Assembly (NCBI RefSeq): GCF_000010725.1
Contig: NC_013854.1
Coordinates: 2,943,001-3,007,000, forward strand
Length of the DNA stretch: 64,000 bases
Direction of reading: 5' to 3'
Source: Azospirillum sp. B510
GTDB lineage: Bacteria; Pseudomonadota; Alphaproteobacteria; Azospirillales; Azospirillaceae
Made by a program: the position numbers and the translations under genes. The notes beneath the pieces were generated by a model that saw only the letters and a list, made by a program, of their open reading frames with translations, ran no database searches and had not been told where the DNA came from. Positions 10,405-19,886 of the stretch are shown here, one piece after another; within the stretch, counting starts at the first letter, position 1; every line of letters begins with the position of its first letter.

Positions 10405-12996
10405 ATGAGCAAGCCCGCCTTCCCCGCCCTGCCAATCGATCCCGTCCTGCCCGCCCTGCTGGAGGCGCTGGACCGCCGCGGCACCGCCGTGCTGCAAGCC
10501 CCGCCCGGCGCCGGCAAGACGACACGGGTGCCGCTGGCCCTGCTCGACGCCGGCTGGCTGAAGGGCCGCAAGATCCTGGTGCTGGAGCCCCGGCGGCTCG
10601 CCGCCCGCGCCGCCGCCCGCCGGATGGCGGCGATGCTGGGGGAGGCGGTGGGCGAGACCGTCGGCTACCGCGTCCGCCTCGACACCAAGGTCGGCCCGAG
10701 GACCCGGATCGAGGTGGTGACCGACGGCCTGTTCCTGCGCCAGCTTCAAGAGGATCCGGAGCTTCCCGCCGTCGGCGCCGTCCTGTTCGACGAGTTCCAC
10801 GAACGCGGCATCGACAGCGACCTCGCCCTTGCCCTGGTGCAGGAGGCGCGCGGGGCGCTGCGCGATGATTTGCGCCTTGTCGTGATGTCGGCGACGCTGG
10901 ACGCCGCCCCGGTCGCCACTCTTCTCGCGGACATGCAAGGGCCCGCCGCGATGGTGACCAGCAAGGGCCGCGCCTACCCGGTCGAGACCCGCCACCTCGA
11001 CGCGCCAACGCCCACAGGAAGACTGGATGGCGCCCGCATCGAGGACGCGGTGGCCGCCGCCGTCCGCCGCGCGCTCCGCGAGGAGCCCGGCAACGCCCTG
11101 GTCTTCCTGCCCGGCGTCGGCGAGATCCGCCGCGTCCAGTCCCTGCTGGAACAGTCCGAGCTGGGACCGGACGTCATCCTCGCCCCGCTCTATGGCGACC
11201 TGTCGGCCGAGGCGCAGGACCGCGCCATCGCTCCGACCCCACCCGGCCAGCGCAAGATCGTGCTGGCGACCTCGATCGCCGAGACCAGCCTGACCATCGA
11301 GGGCATCCGCATCGTGGTCGACAGCGGGCTGATGCGGGTTCCGCGTTTCGACCCGCGCGGCGGCATGACCCGGCTCGCGACGGTGAAGGTCAGCCAGGCC
11401 TCGGCCGAACAGCGCCGCGGCCGCGCCGGCCGTCTGGAGCCCGGCGTCTGCTACCGCCTGTGGCCGGAGGCGACGCACAAGGCGCTGGCCCCCTTCACCA
11501 CGCCGGAGATCGCCGACGCCGACCTCGCCCCGCTGGCGCTGGAGCTTGCGGTGTGGGGTGTCCGCGACCCCGCCGGCCTGTCCTGGCTCGACCAGCCGCC
11601 GGCCGCGGCGATGGCCCAGGCGCGCGAGCTGCTGACCGGCCTCGGCGGTCTCGACAAGTCCGGCGCCATCACCCCGCACGGCCGCCGCATGGCCGGCTTC
11701 GGCGTGCATCCGCGTCTGGCCCACATGATGCTGGCCGGCAAGGCGATGGGCCAGGGCGCGCTCGCCTGTCTGGTCGCCGCCCTGCTGGGCGAGCGCGACA
11801 TCGTCCGCTCCCAACCGGGCTTCCGCGATGCCGACCTGCGCCTGCGCGTCGATCTGCTGCGCGGCGAGGAGCGCGGCGGCTTTGGCGCGGCGCGCGGCCT
11901 CGGCGTCGACCGCGGCGGCGCCCAGCAGGCGGTCAAGCAGGCGCGGCAGTGGCGCCGCCAGCTCGGCGTGCGCGACGATGACGCGATGGACTCGCAGGCC
12001 GTCGGCCTTCTGGTGGCGCTGGCCTATCCCGACCGCATCGGCCAACGCCGCCCCGGCGGCCAGGGCGGCGGCCAACCGGGCGGTGTGGCGGCGCAATATC
12101 GCCTGTCGGGCGGGCGCGGCGCCTATTTCCAGCAAGCCGAGCCGCTGTCGGCCGAGGAGTGGCTCGCCATCGCCGACCTCGACGGCGCCGCCCGCGAGTC
12201 GCGCATCTTCCTGGCCGCCCCGGTGACGCTGGCCGATCTGGAGGAGAGCTTCGCCGACGACATCCGCAGCGAGACCATCGTCGCCTGGGACGCGCGCGAG
12301 CAGATGGTGCTGGCGCGGCGGCGGCGCATGCTGTTCGCGCTGATCCTGAAGGACGAGAAGCTGGCCAAGCCGCCGGCCGAGGCGATGACCGCCGCGATGA
12401 TCGAGGGCATCCGCGCGCTGGGCCCGGCCTGCCTGCCCTGGACCGACGAGCTGCGCAAATGGCGCACCCGCGTGATGTTCCTGCGCGGCCGCGAAGGCGA
12501 CGCTTACGACTGGCCCGACCTGTCCGACGACGCCCTGATGGACGGTCTGGAGGCGTGGCTGGCCCCCTTCCTCGACGGCGTGTCGCGCCGCGCCCATCTG
12601 GAGCGCATCGACCTGTCGAGCGCGCTCCGCGCCCTGCTGCCCTGGGAGTTGCGGACCCGCCTGGACGCCGAGGCCCCGACCCATGTCGAGGTGCCGAGCG
12701 GCTCCCGCATCCCCATCGACTATGACGGCGAGGAGCCGGTGCTGGCGGTGCGGTTGCAGGAGATGTTCGGCCTGGCCGAGACCCCGCGCATCGCCGGCGG
12801 CCGGGTGCCCTTGCTGCTGCACCTGCTGTCCCCCGCCCGCCGCCCGGTCCAGGTCACCCGCGACCTCGCGAGCTTCTGGGCCAACGCCTACAAGGCGGTG
12901 AAGGCGGATTTGAAGGGCCAGTACCCGAAACATTACTGGCCCGACAACCCGCTGGAGGCCGAGCCGACCGCCAGGGCGAAGCCGCGGGGACGGTGA
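10405..12996 (+). CDS. hrpB: ATP-dependent helicase HrpB
   Basis: This DExH-box superfamily 2 helicase has 863 residues, near the family's usual 800-850. It shows Walker A (APPGAGKTTRVPLAL), motif Ia (LEPRRLAARAAARR), the DEFHER box, SATLDA (motif III), TSIAETSLTIEG (motif V) and QRRGRAGRLEPGVCYRLW (motif VI), then the HA2 and HrpB C-terminal regions. Family members are related to DEAH RNA helicases, but the exact role of HrpB is poorly defined. The ATG at 10405 gives the normal N-terminus (ALPIDPVLPALLEAL), although no strong ribosome site is seen. It converges with ndh, leaving only 75 bases between stops. Confidence 0.93.
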   Translation: MSKPAFPALPIDPVLPALLEALDRRGTAVLQAPPGAGKTTRVPLALLDAGWLKGRKILVLEPRRLAARAAARRMAAMLGEAVGETVGYRVRLDTKVGPRTRIEVVTDGLFLRQLQEDPELPAVGAVLFDEFHERGIDSDLALALVQEARGALRDDLRLVVMSATLDAAPVATLLADMQGPAAMVTSKGRAYPVETRHLDAPTPTGRLDGARIEDAVAAAVRRALREEPGNALVFLPGVGEIRRVQSLLEQSELGPDVILAPLYGDLSAEAQDRAIAPTPPGQRKIVLATSIAETSLTIEGIRIVVDSGLMRVPRFDPRGGMTRLATVKVSQASAEQRRGRAGRLEPGVCYRLWPEATHKALAPFTTPEIADADLAPLALELAVWGVRDPAGLSWLDQPPAAAMAQARELLTGLGGLDKSGAITPHGRRMAGFGVHPRLAHMMLAGKAMGQGALACLVAALLGERDIVRSQPGFRDADLRLRVDLLRGEERGGFGAARGLGVDRGGAQQAVKQARQWRRQLGVRDDDAMDSQAVGLLVALAYPDRIGQRRPGGQGGGQPGGVAAQYRLSGGRGAYFQQAEPLSAEEWLAIADLDGAARESRIFLAAPVTLADLEESFADDIRSETIVAWDAREQMVLARRRRMLFALILKDEKLAKPPAEAMTAAMIEGIRALGPACLPWTDELRKWRTRVMFLRGREGDAYDWPDLSDDALMDGLEAWLAPFLDGVSRRAHLERIDLSSALRALLPWELRTRLDAEAPTHVEVPSGSRIPIDYDGEEPVLAVRLQEMFGLAETPRIAGGRVPLLLHLLSPARRPVQVTRDLASFWANAYKAVKADLKGQYPKHYWPDNPLEAEPTARAKPRGR

Positions 12997-13071
12997 CTTC
13001 GCCCCCCTTCATCCCCACGTACCCCCTCCCGTCACCCTCCATCCCCCCTCTCCCAACCGGTCTTCTTCCCC

Positions 13072-14373
13072 TCAGGTGATGCGGATCGAGGGTTGGGTGA
13101 GGGCATTGAGGCGTTCGGCCAACCACAGCAGCCCCGCATGCGCGGGACCATGCAGGGCCAGTTGATGCCGTCGGTACAGGGCTGCGTGGCTCAGCTGCGC
13201 GAAGCGCCCTTCAACGAACCCACCGGGGAAGAGGCCGAAGCGTCCCAAAGTGCCGAAGGCATTGTATTCGCCGAGCGACACCAGGGCGCCCAGATCCCGG
13301 AAGACGAAGGGGGGAACCGGCCGGCGCTCACTCACCCACGACGGCAGATGCGCGACGAGATGCAGCGCCTGCTGATTGGCGACCTGCGCCGTCGATGGCA
13401 AGGGACGCTCGGCACCCTCCGGGATGAGGCTGCTGCAATCCCCGACGGCGAATATGGCGTCGTCGTTCCGGGCCTGGAGGTTGGGCGCCACCACGATCTG
13501 GCGTGCCCGGTTGAGTTCGAGGCCGCAATTTCCGACCGCCTCGGACGCACGGATGCCGGCGGCCCAGACCTTCAAATCCGCCTCGATCCTTTCCCCGCTT
13601 TCCAGGCGATAGCCGCCGGCGTCGGCACCGACGATCTTGACCCCGACACGGACATCGACGCCAAGCCCGCGCAGTTGCTCGGTGGCGGAAGCGGCAACCC
13701 GCTCGGGAAATGCCGCGAGGATGCGCGGTCCGCTTTCTAGCAGGGTGATGCGCAGGCGGCTCCGGATGTCCACCTCGCCATACCCTCCGGCCAGTTCGAC
13801 CATCCTGGTCAGTTCCGCCGCCAGTTCGACGCCGGTCGCCCCGCCGCCGCCGATGGCGATGCGGATCCCGTCGCCATGGAGGAAGCTGCGGCCGACATGG
13901 GTGCGCAGTTTGTCGTTGAAGGCGTCGGCTTCCCTTTGGCTGTCGATGAAATGGCAATGCTCGGCGACGCCGGGAATGGCGAAATCATTGGCGCGGCTGC
14001 CCGTCGCGAGGATCAGAAGGTCGTAATCGAGGTCCCGCGCATCGGCGATCGTCTCGCCGTTCGCCCGCAGCGGCGCCAACCGGAGTCGTCGCCCCTCGCG
14101 ATCGAGGCCCGCCATCTCTCCGGGGATATATTTGAAGTGATGCGAACCGGCATGGACGAGGAACTGGACCTGCTGCTGGTAGATGTTCCAGGTGCCGGCC
14201 GCGAAGGTGTGCAGCATCGGCTTCCAGACATGGGTCGGGCTGCGGTCGATCAGGCTGATCTGTGCGGTTCCCCGACTGCCCATGACATGGCCGAGGCGCG
14301 TCGCCAGGATCAGCCCGGCGACGCCCCCGCCGACGATGCGGATGTGGGGAATGGCGGAAGACGACGGCTTCAT
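13072..14373 (-). CDS. ndh: Type II NADH dehydrogenase (NADH:quinone oxidoreductase)
   Basis: The 433-residue product is a pyridine-nucleotide-disulfide family flavoprotein. It has an N-terminal FAD dinucleotide fold (HIRIVGGGVAGLILATRLG), a second fold for NADH (RIAIGGGGATGVELAAELTR), and the FAD-ribityl segment FAVGDCSSL. The C-terminal amphipathic helices (GLLWLAERLNAL) fit membrane attachment. Such enzymes pass electrons from NADH to quinone without proton pumping. The ATG at 14373 overlaps the TGA of the upstream TetR gene as ATGA, with GGAG about 9 bases before, so the two are translationally coupled. An in-frame GTG at 14388 is a less likely start. Confidence 0.85.
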   Translation of the reverse strand: MKPSSSAIPHIRIVGGGVAGLILATRLGHVMGSRGTAQISLIDRSPTHVWKPMLHTFAAGTWNIYQQQVQFLVHAGSHHFKYIPGEMAGLDREGRRLRLAPLRANGETIADARDLDYDLLILATGSRANDFAIPGVAEHCHFIDSQREADAFNDKLRTHVGRSFLHGDGIRIAIGGGGATGVELAAELTRMVELAGGYGEVDIRSRLRITLLESGPRILAAFPERVAASATEQLRGLGVDVRVGVKIVGADAGGYRLESGERIEADLKVWAAGIRASEAVGNCGLELNRARQIVVAPNLQARNDDAIFAVGDCSSLIPEGAERPLPSTAQVANQQALHLVAHLPSWVSERRPVPPFVFRDLGALVSLGEYNAFGTLGRFGLFPGGFVEGRFAQLSHAALYRRHQLALHGPAHAGLLWLAERLNALTQPSIRIT

Positions 14374-14996
14374 GCGGTGGGTCTCCACAGGATGGTAAGG
14401 ACCGCCTTGATGGATCGTGCGATCCGCGGCCGATCGATCGCCGGGCTGTAGACCGAACGCAGGGTCAGGCCGGAGAGCAGCAGGGCGAAGATTTCCAGGC
14501 GCACGCGACTCTCCGGGTCGTCGACGTCCGCAATCGCCGTTTCCCCCCGTGCCTTGGCCAGGGCGGCGAACTGCTGGGCCAGCCGGCGGTCGCTCTCCTG
14601 CAACATCGCCGCGACCCGCGGGTTTCTTGCACCTTCCGAGGCGATCTCAAGCATCAGCGCGACACGTTGAGGGTCGAGGATACGATTCAGGAGCTCATCC
14701 ATGAGCCGATGCATCGTATCCAGGAAGTCCCCTTCCGCCTCATCCTGCTTAAGCAACTGCGTAAGCTCGGAGAAGTTGCCCTCCTCCTGCTTGACGATCG
14801 CCTCGACGATCGTCTCCTTGCTGTCGAAATAGTGATAGATATGGCCTGAACTCATACCGGCCGCCTGCGAGATGCGGGCGATGCTCGTGCCATGGAACCC
14901 TTCCCGACGGAAACACTCGGCTGCCGCATCGATAACTTGGCGGCGGCGCGTGTCGGCCTTGGGTTCGGTCCTCGGTTCGGCTTTCTGCGGCCTCAT
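14370..14996 (-). CDS. TetR/AcrR family transcriptional regulator
   Basis: The product has about 208 residues with the usual N-terminal helix-turn-helix: RRRQVIDAAAECFRREGF, GTSIARISQAAGMSSGHIYHYF and DSKETIVEAIV, followed by a variable all-helical ligand domain. It overlaps ndh by four bases (ATGA), so the regulator and the NADH dehydrogenase form one unit, probably autoregulated through the dyad at 15037-15074, about 40 bases upstream of its start. A GTG at 14999 precedes the ATG at 14996; AAAGG upstream fits the ATG. The inducer is unknown. Confidence 0.9.
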   Translation of the reverse strand: MRPQKAEPRTEPKADTRRRQVIDAAAECFRREGFHGTSIARISQAAGMSSGHIYHYFDSKETIVEAIVKQEEGNFSELTQLLKQDEAEGDFLDTMHRLMDELLNRILDPQRVALMLEIASEGARNPRVAAMLQESDRRLAQQFAALAKARGETAIADVDDPESRVRLEIFALLLSGLTLRSVYSPAIDRPRIARSIKAVLTILWRPTA

Positions 14997-15036
14997 CACG
15001 ATGCCTTTCCTGACGTCGTCCGTTGCCCGGCAAAGT

Positions 15037-15074
15037 TAGAATGCTCACTCTATAAAATTAGAGTGGTCATTCTA
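15037..15074. promoter_or_regulatory. Palindromic operator for the TetR-ndh unit
   Basis: Two 15-base half sites face each other around an 8-base AT-rich centre: TAGAATG-N2-CACTCT (15037-15051) and AGAGTG-N2-CATTCTA (15060-15074). Thirteen of the fifteen positions in each arm pair perfectly. The size and the ATG/CAT spacing are typical of TetR-family operators. It lies between the TetR start (14996) and lepA (15278), in unusually AT-rich DNA, so it probably covers the tetR-ndh promoter. Confidence 0.75.
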
Positions 15075-15277
15075 GAATGAATGGTCAACCTATTCTTCCG
15101 GAGTATCGGGAGATTGAACACCCCGCCGAAAAACGTTCCATCCCGTTCCACCCGCCCAGCGTCCCGCCACCCCGCGACCGCCCATACGCCCTCCGCCGCG
15201 CCCGCCGACACACCGTCATTGCGCCCATCCCCCGTCCGCCCTATGTTCCCGGCAAACTCTCGCTTGTCCGGGCCCCG

Positions 15278-17080
15278 ATGACTGACCTCTCGCACATCCG
15301 CAATTTCTCGATCATCGCCCACATCGACCATGGCAAGTCGACCCTTGCCGACCGGTTGATCCAGCAGTGCGGCGGCCTCGACGCGCGCGAGATGCGCGAA
15401 CAGGTGCTCGACAGCATGGACATCGAGCGCGAGCGCGGCATCACCATCAAGGCCCAGACCGTCCGCCTGCTCTACAAGGCCGAGGACGGCAAGCAATACA
15501 CCCTCAACCTGATGGACACCCCCGGCCACGTCGACTTCGCCTATGAGGTCAGCCGGTCCTTGTCCGCCTGCGAGGGCTCGATCCTGGTGGTCGACGCCTC
15601 GCAGGGTGTGGAGGCGCAGACGCTCGCCAACGTCTATCAGGCGATCGACAACAACCACGAGATCATCCCGGTCCTCAACAAGATCGACCTGCCCGCCGCC
15701 GAGCCCGACCGGGTCAAGCAGCAGATCGAGGACGTGATCGGGCTCGACGCGTCGGACGCGGTGGAGATCTCGGCCAAGTCCGGCCTCAACATCGGCGCCG
15801 TGCTGGAGGCGGTGGTCAAGCGCCTGCCGCCGCCCAAGGGCGACGCCGACGCCGCCCTGAAGGCCCTGCTGGTCGACAGCTGGTACGACCCCTATCTCGG
15901 CGTCGTCATCCTGGTGCGCGTCGTCGACGGCGTGCTGAAGGTCGGGCAGAAGGTGCGCTTCATGGCCGCCGGCTCGGCCCATGACGTCGACCGCGTCGGC
16001 GTCTTCACGCCGAAGGCGCTGCTGACCGGAGAGCTGCGGCCGGGCGAGATGGGCTTCATCACCGCCGCGATCAAGGACATCACCCTGACCAAGGTCGGCG
16101 ACACCATCACCGACGAGCGCAAGCCGGCGACCGAGGCGCTCGCCGGCTTCAAGCCGTCGGTGCCGGTGGTGTGGTGCGGCCTGTTCCCGGTCGATGCCGC
16201 CGATTTCGAACGGCTGCGCGACAGCCTCGGCAAGCTGAAGCTGAACGACGCCAGCTTCCATTACGAGGCGGAGACGTCGGCGGCGCTGGGCTTCGGCTTC
16301 CGCTGCGGCTTCCTCGGCCTCTTGCATCTGGAGATCATACAGGAGCGGCTGGAGCGCGAGTTCAACCTCGACCTGATCACCACCGCGCCGTCGGTGGTCT
16401 ACAAGCTCCACATGACCGACGGGTCGGTGCAGGACCTGCACAACCCGGCCGACATGCCCGACGTGGTCAAGATCGACCGCATCGAGGAGCCGTGGATCAA
16501 GGCCACCATCATGCTGCCCGACGAGTATCTCGGCGGCATCCTCCAGCTCTGCACCGACCGGCGCGGCCAGCAGATCGAGCTGACCTATGCCGGCAACCGC
16601 GCCATGCTGATCTACCGCCTGCCGCTGAACGAGGTGGTGTTCGATTTCTACGACCGGCTGAAGTCGATCAGCCGCGGCTATGCCAGCTTCGACTACCAGA
16701 TGGACGGCTATGAGGAGGGCGACCTCGTCAAGATGGCGATCCTCGTCAATGCCGAGCCGGTCGATGCCCTGTCGATGATCGTCCATCGCGGTCAGGCCGA
16801 GCGCCGTGGCCGCCAGCTCTGCGAGCGGCTGAAGGAGCTGATCCCGCGCCAGCTGTTCAAGATCGCCGTCCAGGCCGCCATCGGCGGCCGCGTCATCGCC
16901 CGCGAGACGATCAGCGCCATGCGCAAGGACGTGCTGGCCAAATGCTATGGCGGCGACATCAGCCGCAAGCGCAAGCTGCTGGACAAGCAGAAGGAAGGCA
17001 AGAAGCGCATGCGCCAGTTCGGCCAGGTCGAAATCCCGCAGAGCGCCTTCATCGCCGCGCTCAAGATGGGCGACGAGTAA
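15278..17080 (+). CDS. lepA: Elongation factor 4 (LepA), ribosomal back-translocase GTPase
   Basis: LepA is a translational GTPase that binds stalled or pre-translocation ribosomes. The 600-residue product has the standard length and order: P-loop [14 protein letters not shown] (G1), the switch I segment [22 protein letters not shown] (G3), NKIDLPAA (G4), SAKSGLNI (G5), beta-barrel domain II, EF-G-like domains III and V, and the LepA-specific C-terminal domain with lysine/arginine-rich [20 protein letters not shown] 15278 gives the conserved start [17 protein letters not shown]. The frame is open back to 15077, but that part is arginine/proline-rich and overlaps the TetR operator region. A terminator follows directly. 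Confidence 0.97.
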   Translation: MTDLSHIRNFSIIAHIDHGKSTLADRLIQQCGGLDAREMREQVLDSMDIERERGITIKAQTVRLLYKAEDGKQYTLNLMDTPGHVDFAYEVSRSLSACEGSILVVDASQGVEAQTLANVYQAIDNNHEIIPVLNKIDLPAAEPDRVKQQIEDVIGLDASDAVEISAKSGLNIGAVLEAVVKRLPPPKGDADAALKALLVDSWYDPYLGVVILVRVVDGVLKVGQKVRFMAAGSAHDVDRVGVFTPKALLTGELRPGEMGFITAAIKDITLTKVGDTITDERKPATEALAGFKPSVPVVWCGLFPVDAADFERLRDSLGKLKLNDASFHYEAETSAALGFGFRCGFLGLLHLEIIQERLEREFNLDLITTAPSVVYKLHMTDGSVQDLHNPADMPDVVKIDRIEEPWIKATIMLPDEYLGGILQLCTDRRGQQIELTYAGNRAMLIYRLPLNEVVFDFYDRLKSISRGYASFDYQMDGYEEGDLVKMAILVNAEPVDALSMIVHRGQAERRGRQLCERLKELIPRQLFKIAVQAAIGGRVIARETISAMRKDVLAKCYGGDISRKRKLLDKQKEGKKRMRQFGQVEIPQSAFIAALKMGDE

Positions 17081-17089
17081 GGAATACGG

Positions 17090-17114
17090 AAAGGCGGGCT
17101 TCGGCCCGCCTTTT
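17090..17114 (+). terminator. Rho-independent terminator after lepA
   Basis: A 10-bp perfect stem (17090-17099 with 17104-17113) closes a UUCG tetraloop and ends in TTTT. It starts 10 bases after the lepA stop. Confidence 0.92.
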
Positions 17115-17235
17115 ATGTGCCGCTTTCTTGCCAAAAAGTTGACGTTTATAGGCGCCGATCAACCCTGGAACGCAAAAACGCCGCATTCTCCGGCCAAGAC
17201 TGCGCCGCATAAAAGCAGCGCAAGGGGTAACCGCG

Positions 17236-17574
17236 ATGAGGCTGGTGGTTGCGTTCGGCGTCCTGTCGGTGGCGATGGCGCTTTCCGGCTGCGCCTCGAC
17301 GACGAACGGCAAGGTCCAGGCCTTCGGCAACGGGACCGGCAGCGAAAACGGCAATTACGTCCAGCGGGCGGCTGGCGAGACGCGCGGCCCGGCGGGGGAG
17401 CGTTGCACCGTCTTCACCTGGGACCGCCCCGTGTCCAAGGATTTTGCCGTCCGCCTGACATCAGAGTCCTGCGACTCCCGGGCACATCCCTTCTGGATGG
17501 ACAGCAGGGAACTGTCCAGAACCGTCATCCCGCTGTCGCAGAGCAATGTCGAAAGCGGCGTGACCGATCCTTGA
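17236..17574 (+). CDS. Small putative lipoprotein
   Basis: The 112-residue product begins with a lipoprotein signal (MRLVVAFGVLSVAMALSGC), with Cys19 as the lipidation site in the box LSGC. The mature part has two more cysteines (RCTVFTW and SESCDSR) that could form a disulfide in the periplasm. No family is recognised. AAGGGG lies 9 bases before the ATG, and AT-rich sequence upstream (17125-17150) may hold the promoter. It is a single gene following the lepA terminator. Confidence 0.7.
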   Translation: MRLVVAFGVLSVAMALSGCASTTNGKVQAFGNGTGSENGNYVQRAAGETRGPAGERCTVFTWDRPVSKDFAVRLTSESCDSRAHPFWMDSRELSRTVIPLSQSNVESGVTDP

Positions 17575-17726
17575 AAACAGGATGGCCGAGGCCGCCCAGG
17601 ACCGGGACCGGCCGGTTTCTTCAGCTTCGCCGGAAACAAATCCGGCGCTTGCGTGTCCTCTCTCATGGGGACGGCGCAACGCCTGCGCGGCGCCTCCCCC
17701 TTTGTGGTTCACTCCGGGAGGATGAC

Positions 17727-18275
17727 ATGCGCAAGTTTCTCGCCGCCGCGGTTCCGGCCCTGCTGCTGATGGCCGCCGCCGCGCCCGGCCATGCCCAGAC
17801 CGGCCACGCCCAGGGCAGCAGCGCCTCGGCCAGGGCCAACGCGGCCGCCACCGGTGCGATGGACGGCGGCGCCCGCGACGTCCAGGCCAGCCGCGACATG
17901 ATCGGCAAGCGGGTGGTCCATCGCCATGGCGGCCCGGTCGCCGGCACCATCCAGAACATCACCGCCGACGCCCAGGGCCAAACCATGGTCGAGTTGAAGC
18001 TCGCGAAGTCCGGTCAGACGGTCCTGCTTCCCCCGGCCTCCTTCGAGCGGCGCGGCCGGCAGATCATCGTCATGCAGGACCAGACCGAGCTCCAGCAGCT
18101 CGCCCAGTACAGCAGCCAAGCCACCACCGGCTATGGCGGCTCGATGGGCGGGACCATGGGAGGCCAAATGGGCAGCGGCTCCATGGGCGGCTCCATGGGC
18201 GGCTCGATGGGTACGCCGATGGACGGCACTCCGGATCGCATGATGACGCCGACCCAGCCCCCCATGGGCCAGTAA
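17727..18275 (+). CDS. Exported PRC-barrel-like protein with a Gly/Met-rich tail
   Basis: The 182-residue product starts with a Sec signal (MRKFLAAAVPALLLMAAAA, cleavage likely after GHAQ). Residues about 57-120 (MIGKRVVHRHGGPVAGTIQN, then VELKLAKSGQTVLLPPASF) look like a PRC-barrel domain, a small beta-fold. The last 45 residues are repeats of GGSMGG/GQMGSG ending in MMTPTQPPMGQ, a flexible methionine-rich tail that might bind metal. GGGAGGA lies 5 bases before the ATG. The frame runs open far upstream through lepA's end by chance. Function unknown. Confidence 0.7.
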   Translation: MRKFLAAAVPALLLMAAAAPGHAQTGHAQGSSASARANAAATGAMDGGARDVQASRDMIGKRVVHRHGGPVAGTIQNITADAQGQTMVELKLAKSGQTVLLPPASFERRGRQIIVMQDQTELQQLAQYSSQATTGYGGSMGGTMGGQMGSGSMGGSMGGSMGTPMDGTPDRMMTPTQPPMGQ

Positions 18276-18288
18276 GGATACCGGACGG

Positions 18289-18309
18289 GGGAGGCCGCCC
18301 CGGCCTCCC
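18289..18309. terminator. GC-rich hairpin between convergent genes
   Basis: Nine-base arms (18289-18297 and 18301-18309) with a 3-base loop lie 13 bases after the PRC-barrel gene stop and 15 bases before the asparaginase stop. No U-tract follows on either strand. It may act as a weak bidirectional terminator. Confidence 0.5.
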
Positions 18310-18324
18310 GCCGCCCGATGGAGG

Positions 18325-19413
18325 TCACGCCCCGATCACCGTCAGTTCCCCCGCCCGGGGCACCAGCATCGCCGCCTTGACCGCCGTCGCGTCCAGACCG
18401 TCGGCGAACAGGCAGACCAGCTTGGCGTAGCTGGCTTCCGGCGTCATGTCATAGGCGCCGATGGCCCCGATGGCACCCAGACCGGTGGCGTAGGCGCCGG
18501 GCAGCACCGCGCCGCGCCGCACCTGGGTGTTGTCCATCAGCACGACTCCGGCCGCGACACCAGCGGACAGCGCGCCGAGGAAGTCCGGATCGGTCGGGCC
18601 GTTGCCCTCGCCGAAGGCCAGCAGCACCGCCCCCTTCGCCGCCGGGCTGGTGCCGGTCAGCATCGCCGACACCGTGCTGGCGCGGATGCCGGGATGGAGC
18701 CACAGCATGACCACCGAGAATTCCGCCAACGCCGCCGGCAGGAGGGCCAGCGCCGCCAGCCGCTTCGCCCGGTTCTCCGCTTCGGCCAGCGAGACGTCCG
18801 CGCCCGGCATCGGCAGCCAGTAAGGCTCGTTGCGGGCGACCACGCTGCCGATGGTGGCGAGCGGCGGGAAATTCGGCGAATCGAAGCCGGCGAAACGGTT
18901 GGCGTCGATTTTGGACGAGCGGTTGCCGCGCAGCAGCCTGGTATTGAAATAGACGCTGACTTCCGGCACCGGCAGGGTGCCCGCCGCGACAATAGCGCCG
19001 ACCAGATTGGCCGGCGCGTCGCTCAGCGTGAAGGACAGCGGCACCTGCGACCCGCTGAACACCACCGGCTTCGACAGGCCGGGCAGCAGGAAGGACAGGG
19101 CCGAGGCGCTGTAGGCCATGCTGTCGGTTCCGTGCAGCACGACGAAACCGTCATACTGATCGTAGATGGACAGCAGCCGTTCGGCGATGGCGACCCAATC
19201 CGCCGGGGTCATGTTGGAACTGTCCAGCGTGCGGTCGAACCAGCCCATCGTCCAACCGAGCCCGTCATAGCCCCGCACGCCGTGATCCGACAGGCCCGGC
19301 ATCGCCAGGACGAGCCGTTCGAACTCGGCCCCCGGCACCGGGGCGAGCGCGCCCTCCGCGTTGGCCACGCACCCGATGGTGCCCCCGGTGTACAGAACAT
19401 AGACCCGCGCCAT
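18325..19413 (-). CDS. ansA: L-asparaginase (type I-like, cytoplasmic)
   Basis: The enzyme hydrolyses asparagine to aspartate and ammonia. The 362-residue product has both signature regions: VLYTGGTIGCVAN at the N-terminus, with the nucleophilic Thr, and VLHGTDSMAYSASALSFLL near residue 93, with the second catalytic Thr-Asp pair. No signal peptide is present, so it is cytoplasmic like E. coli AnsA, whose length it approaches. The C-terminal domain includes AVLLAFGEGNGP and GVVLMDNTQVRRG. It stands alone. Family assignment is firm; preference for Asn over Gln is not tested by the sequence. Confidence 0.9.
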   Translation of the reverse strand: MARVYVLYTGGTIGCVANAEGALAPVPGAEFERLVLAMPGLSDHGVRGYDGLGWTMGWFDRTLDSSNMTPADWVAIAERLLSIYDQYDGFVVLHGTDSMAYSASALSFLLPGLSKPVVFSGSQVPLSFTLSDAPANLVGAIVAAGTLPVPEVSVYFNTRLLRGNRSSKIDANRFAGFDSPNFPPLATIGSVVARNEPYWLPMPGADVSLAEAENRAKRLAALALLPAALAEFSVVMLWLHPGIRASTVSAMLTGTSPAAKGAVLLAFGEGNGPTDPDFLGALSAGVAAGVVLMDNTQVRRGAVLPGAYATGLGAIGAIGAYDMTPEASYAKLVCLFADGLDATAVKAAMLVPRAGELTVIGA

Positions 19414-19464
19414 CGCTCCCCCCTTCCCTGTCCGGTATCGGCGGCAGGATAGGCGGAGGCCGCC

Positions 19465-19713
19465 CTACTTCTCAAGGCACAGCCGGGCCGGCAACACAGG
19501 CGGCCTGCGGGTCGAGACCGGCGCCGGCGCCGCCACCGGGACGGGGCGGGACGCCGGGGCGGTGGACGGGATGATGGCCGGGATGGCGACCGGAACCGGA
19601 TTATGGGCGAGGCGGAAGCGCCGCGGCTCCGGCACCTCCGGCGCGGCGGCGGCGGGTGGGTCGATGCGGGCGGCCCCGAGAACCACGCTGGTCCAGGCGG
19701 CGAACAGCGGCAT
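19465..19713 (-). CDS. Proline/alanine-rich hypothetical protein
   Basis: An open frame whose likely part starts at ATG 19713 (82 residues). A short hydrophobic N-terminus (MPLFAAWTSVVLGAA) is followed by a Pro/Ala/Val-rich stretch and a C-terminal RLCLEK. This could be a small exported or membrane-tethered protein, but composition alone can produce such frames in GC-rich DNA. No ribosome site stands out and no family is recognised. Confidence 0.3.
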   Translation of the reverse strand: MPLFAAWTSVVLGAARIDPPAAAAPEVPEPRRFRLAHNPVPVAIPAIIPSTAPASRPVPVAAPAPVSTRRPPVLPARLCLEK

Positions 19714-19803
19714 GATCGGACACTCCGGAAGGTTCGGGCAAAAGCTCCTGGGACCGACAATGGGCCGCGCCGCACTCCCCTGGAAACGAATAGGCATTAT
19801 GCC

Positions 19804-19824
19804 GTCATCACGATCCGTGATGAC
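19804..19824. promoter_or_regulatory. LysR-type box upstream of the LysR fusion gene
   Basis: A perfect dyad with 9-base arms GTCATCACG and CGTGATGAC around ATC. It contains T-N11-A with inverted symmetry, the usual LysR-family recognition pattern, and lies about 63 bases before the start of the LysR gene. This is the expected place for autoregulation. Confidence 0.6.
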
Positions 19825-19886
19825 CCCGACGTTGCGAACGGGCGGGCGCTCTGTTTGAATGGGAGGCAATCCTTCCGGTCGACCCC

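Noticed and set aside
15077..15277. 67-residue N-terminal extension of LepA
   Set aside because: LepA proteins start at the equivalent of 15278; the extension is low-complexity and begins next to the TetR operator.
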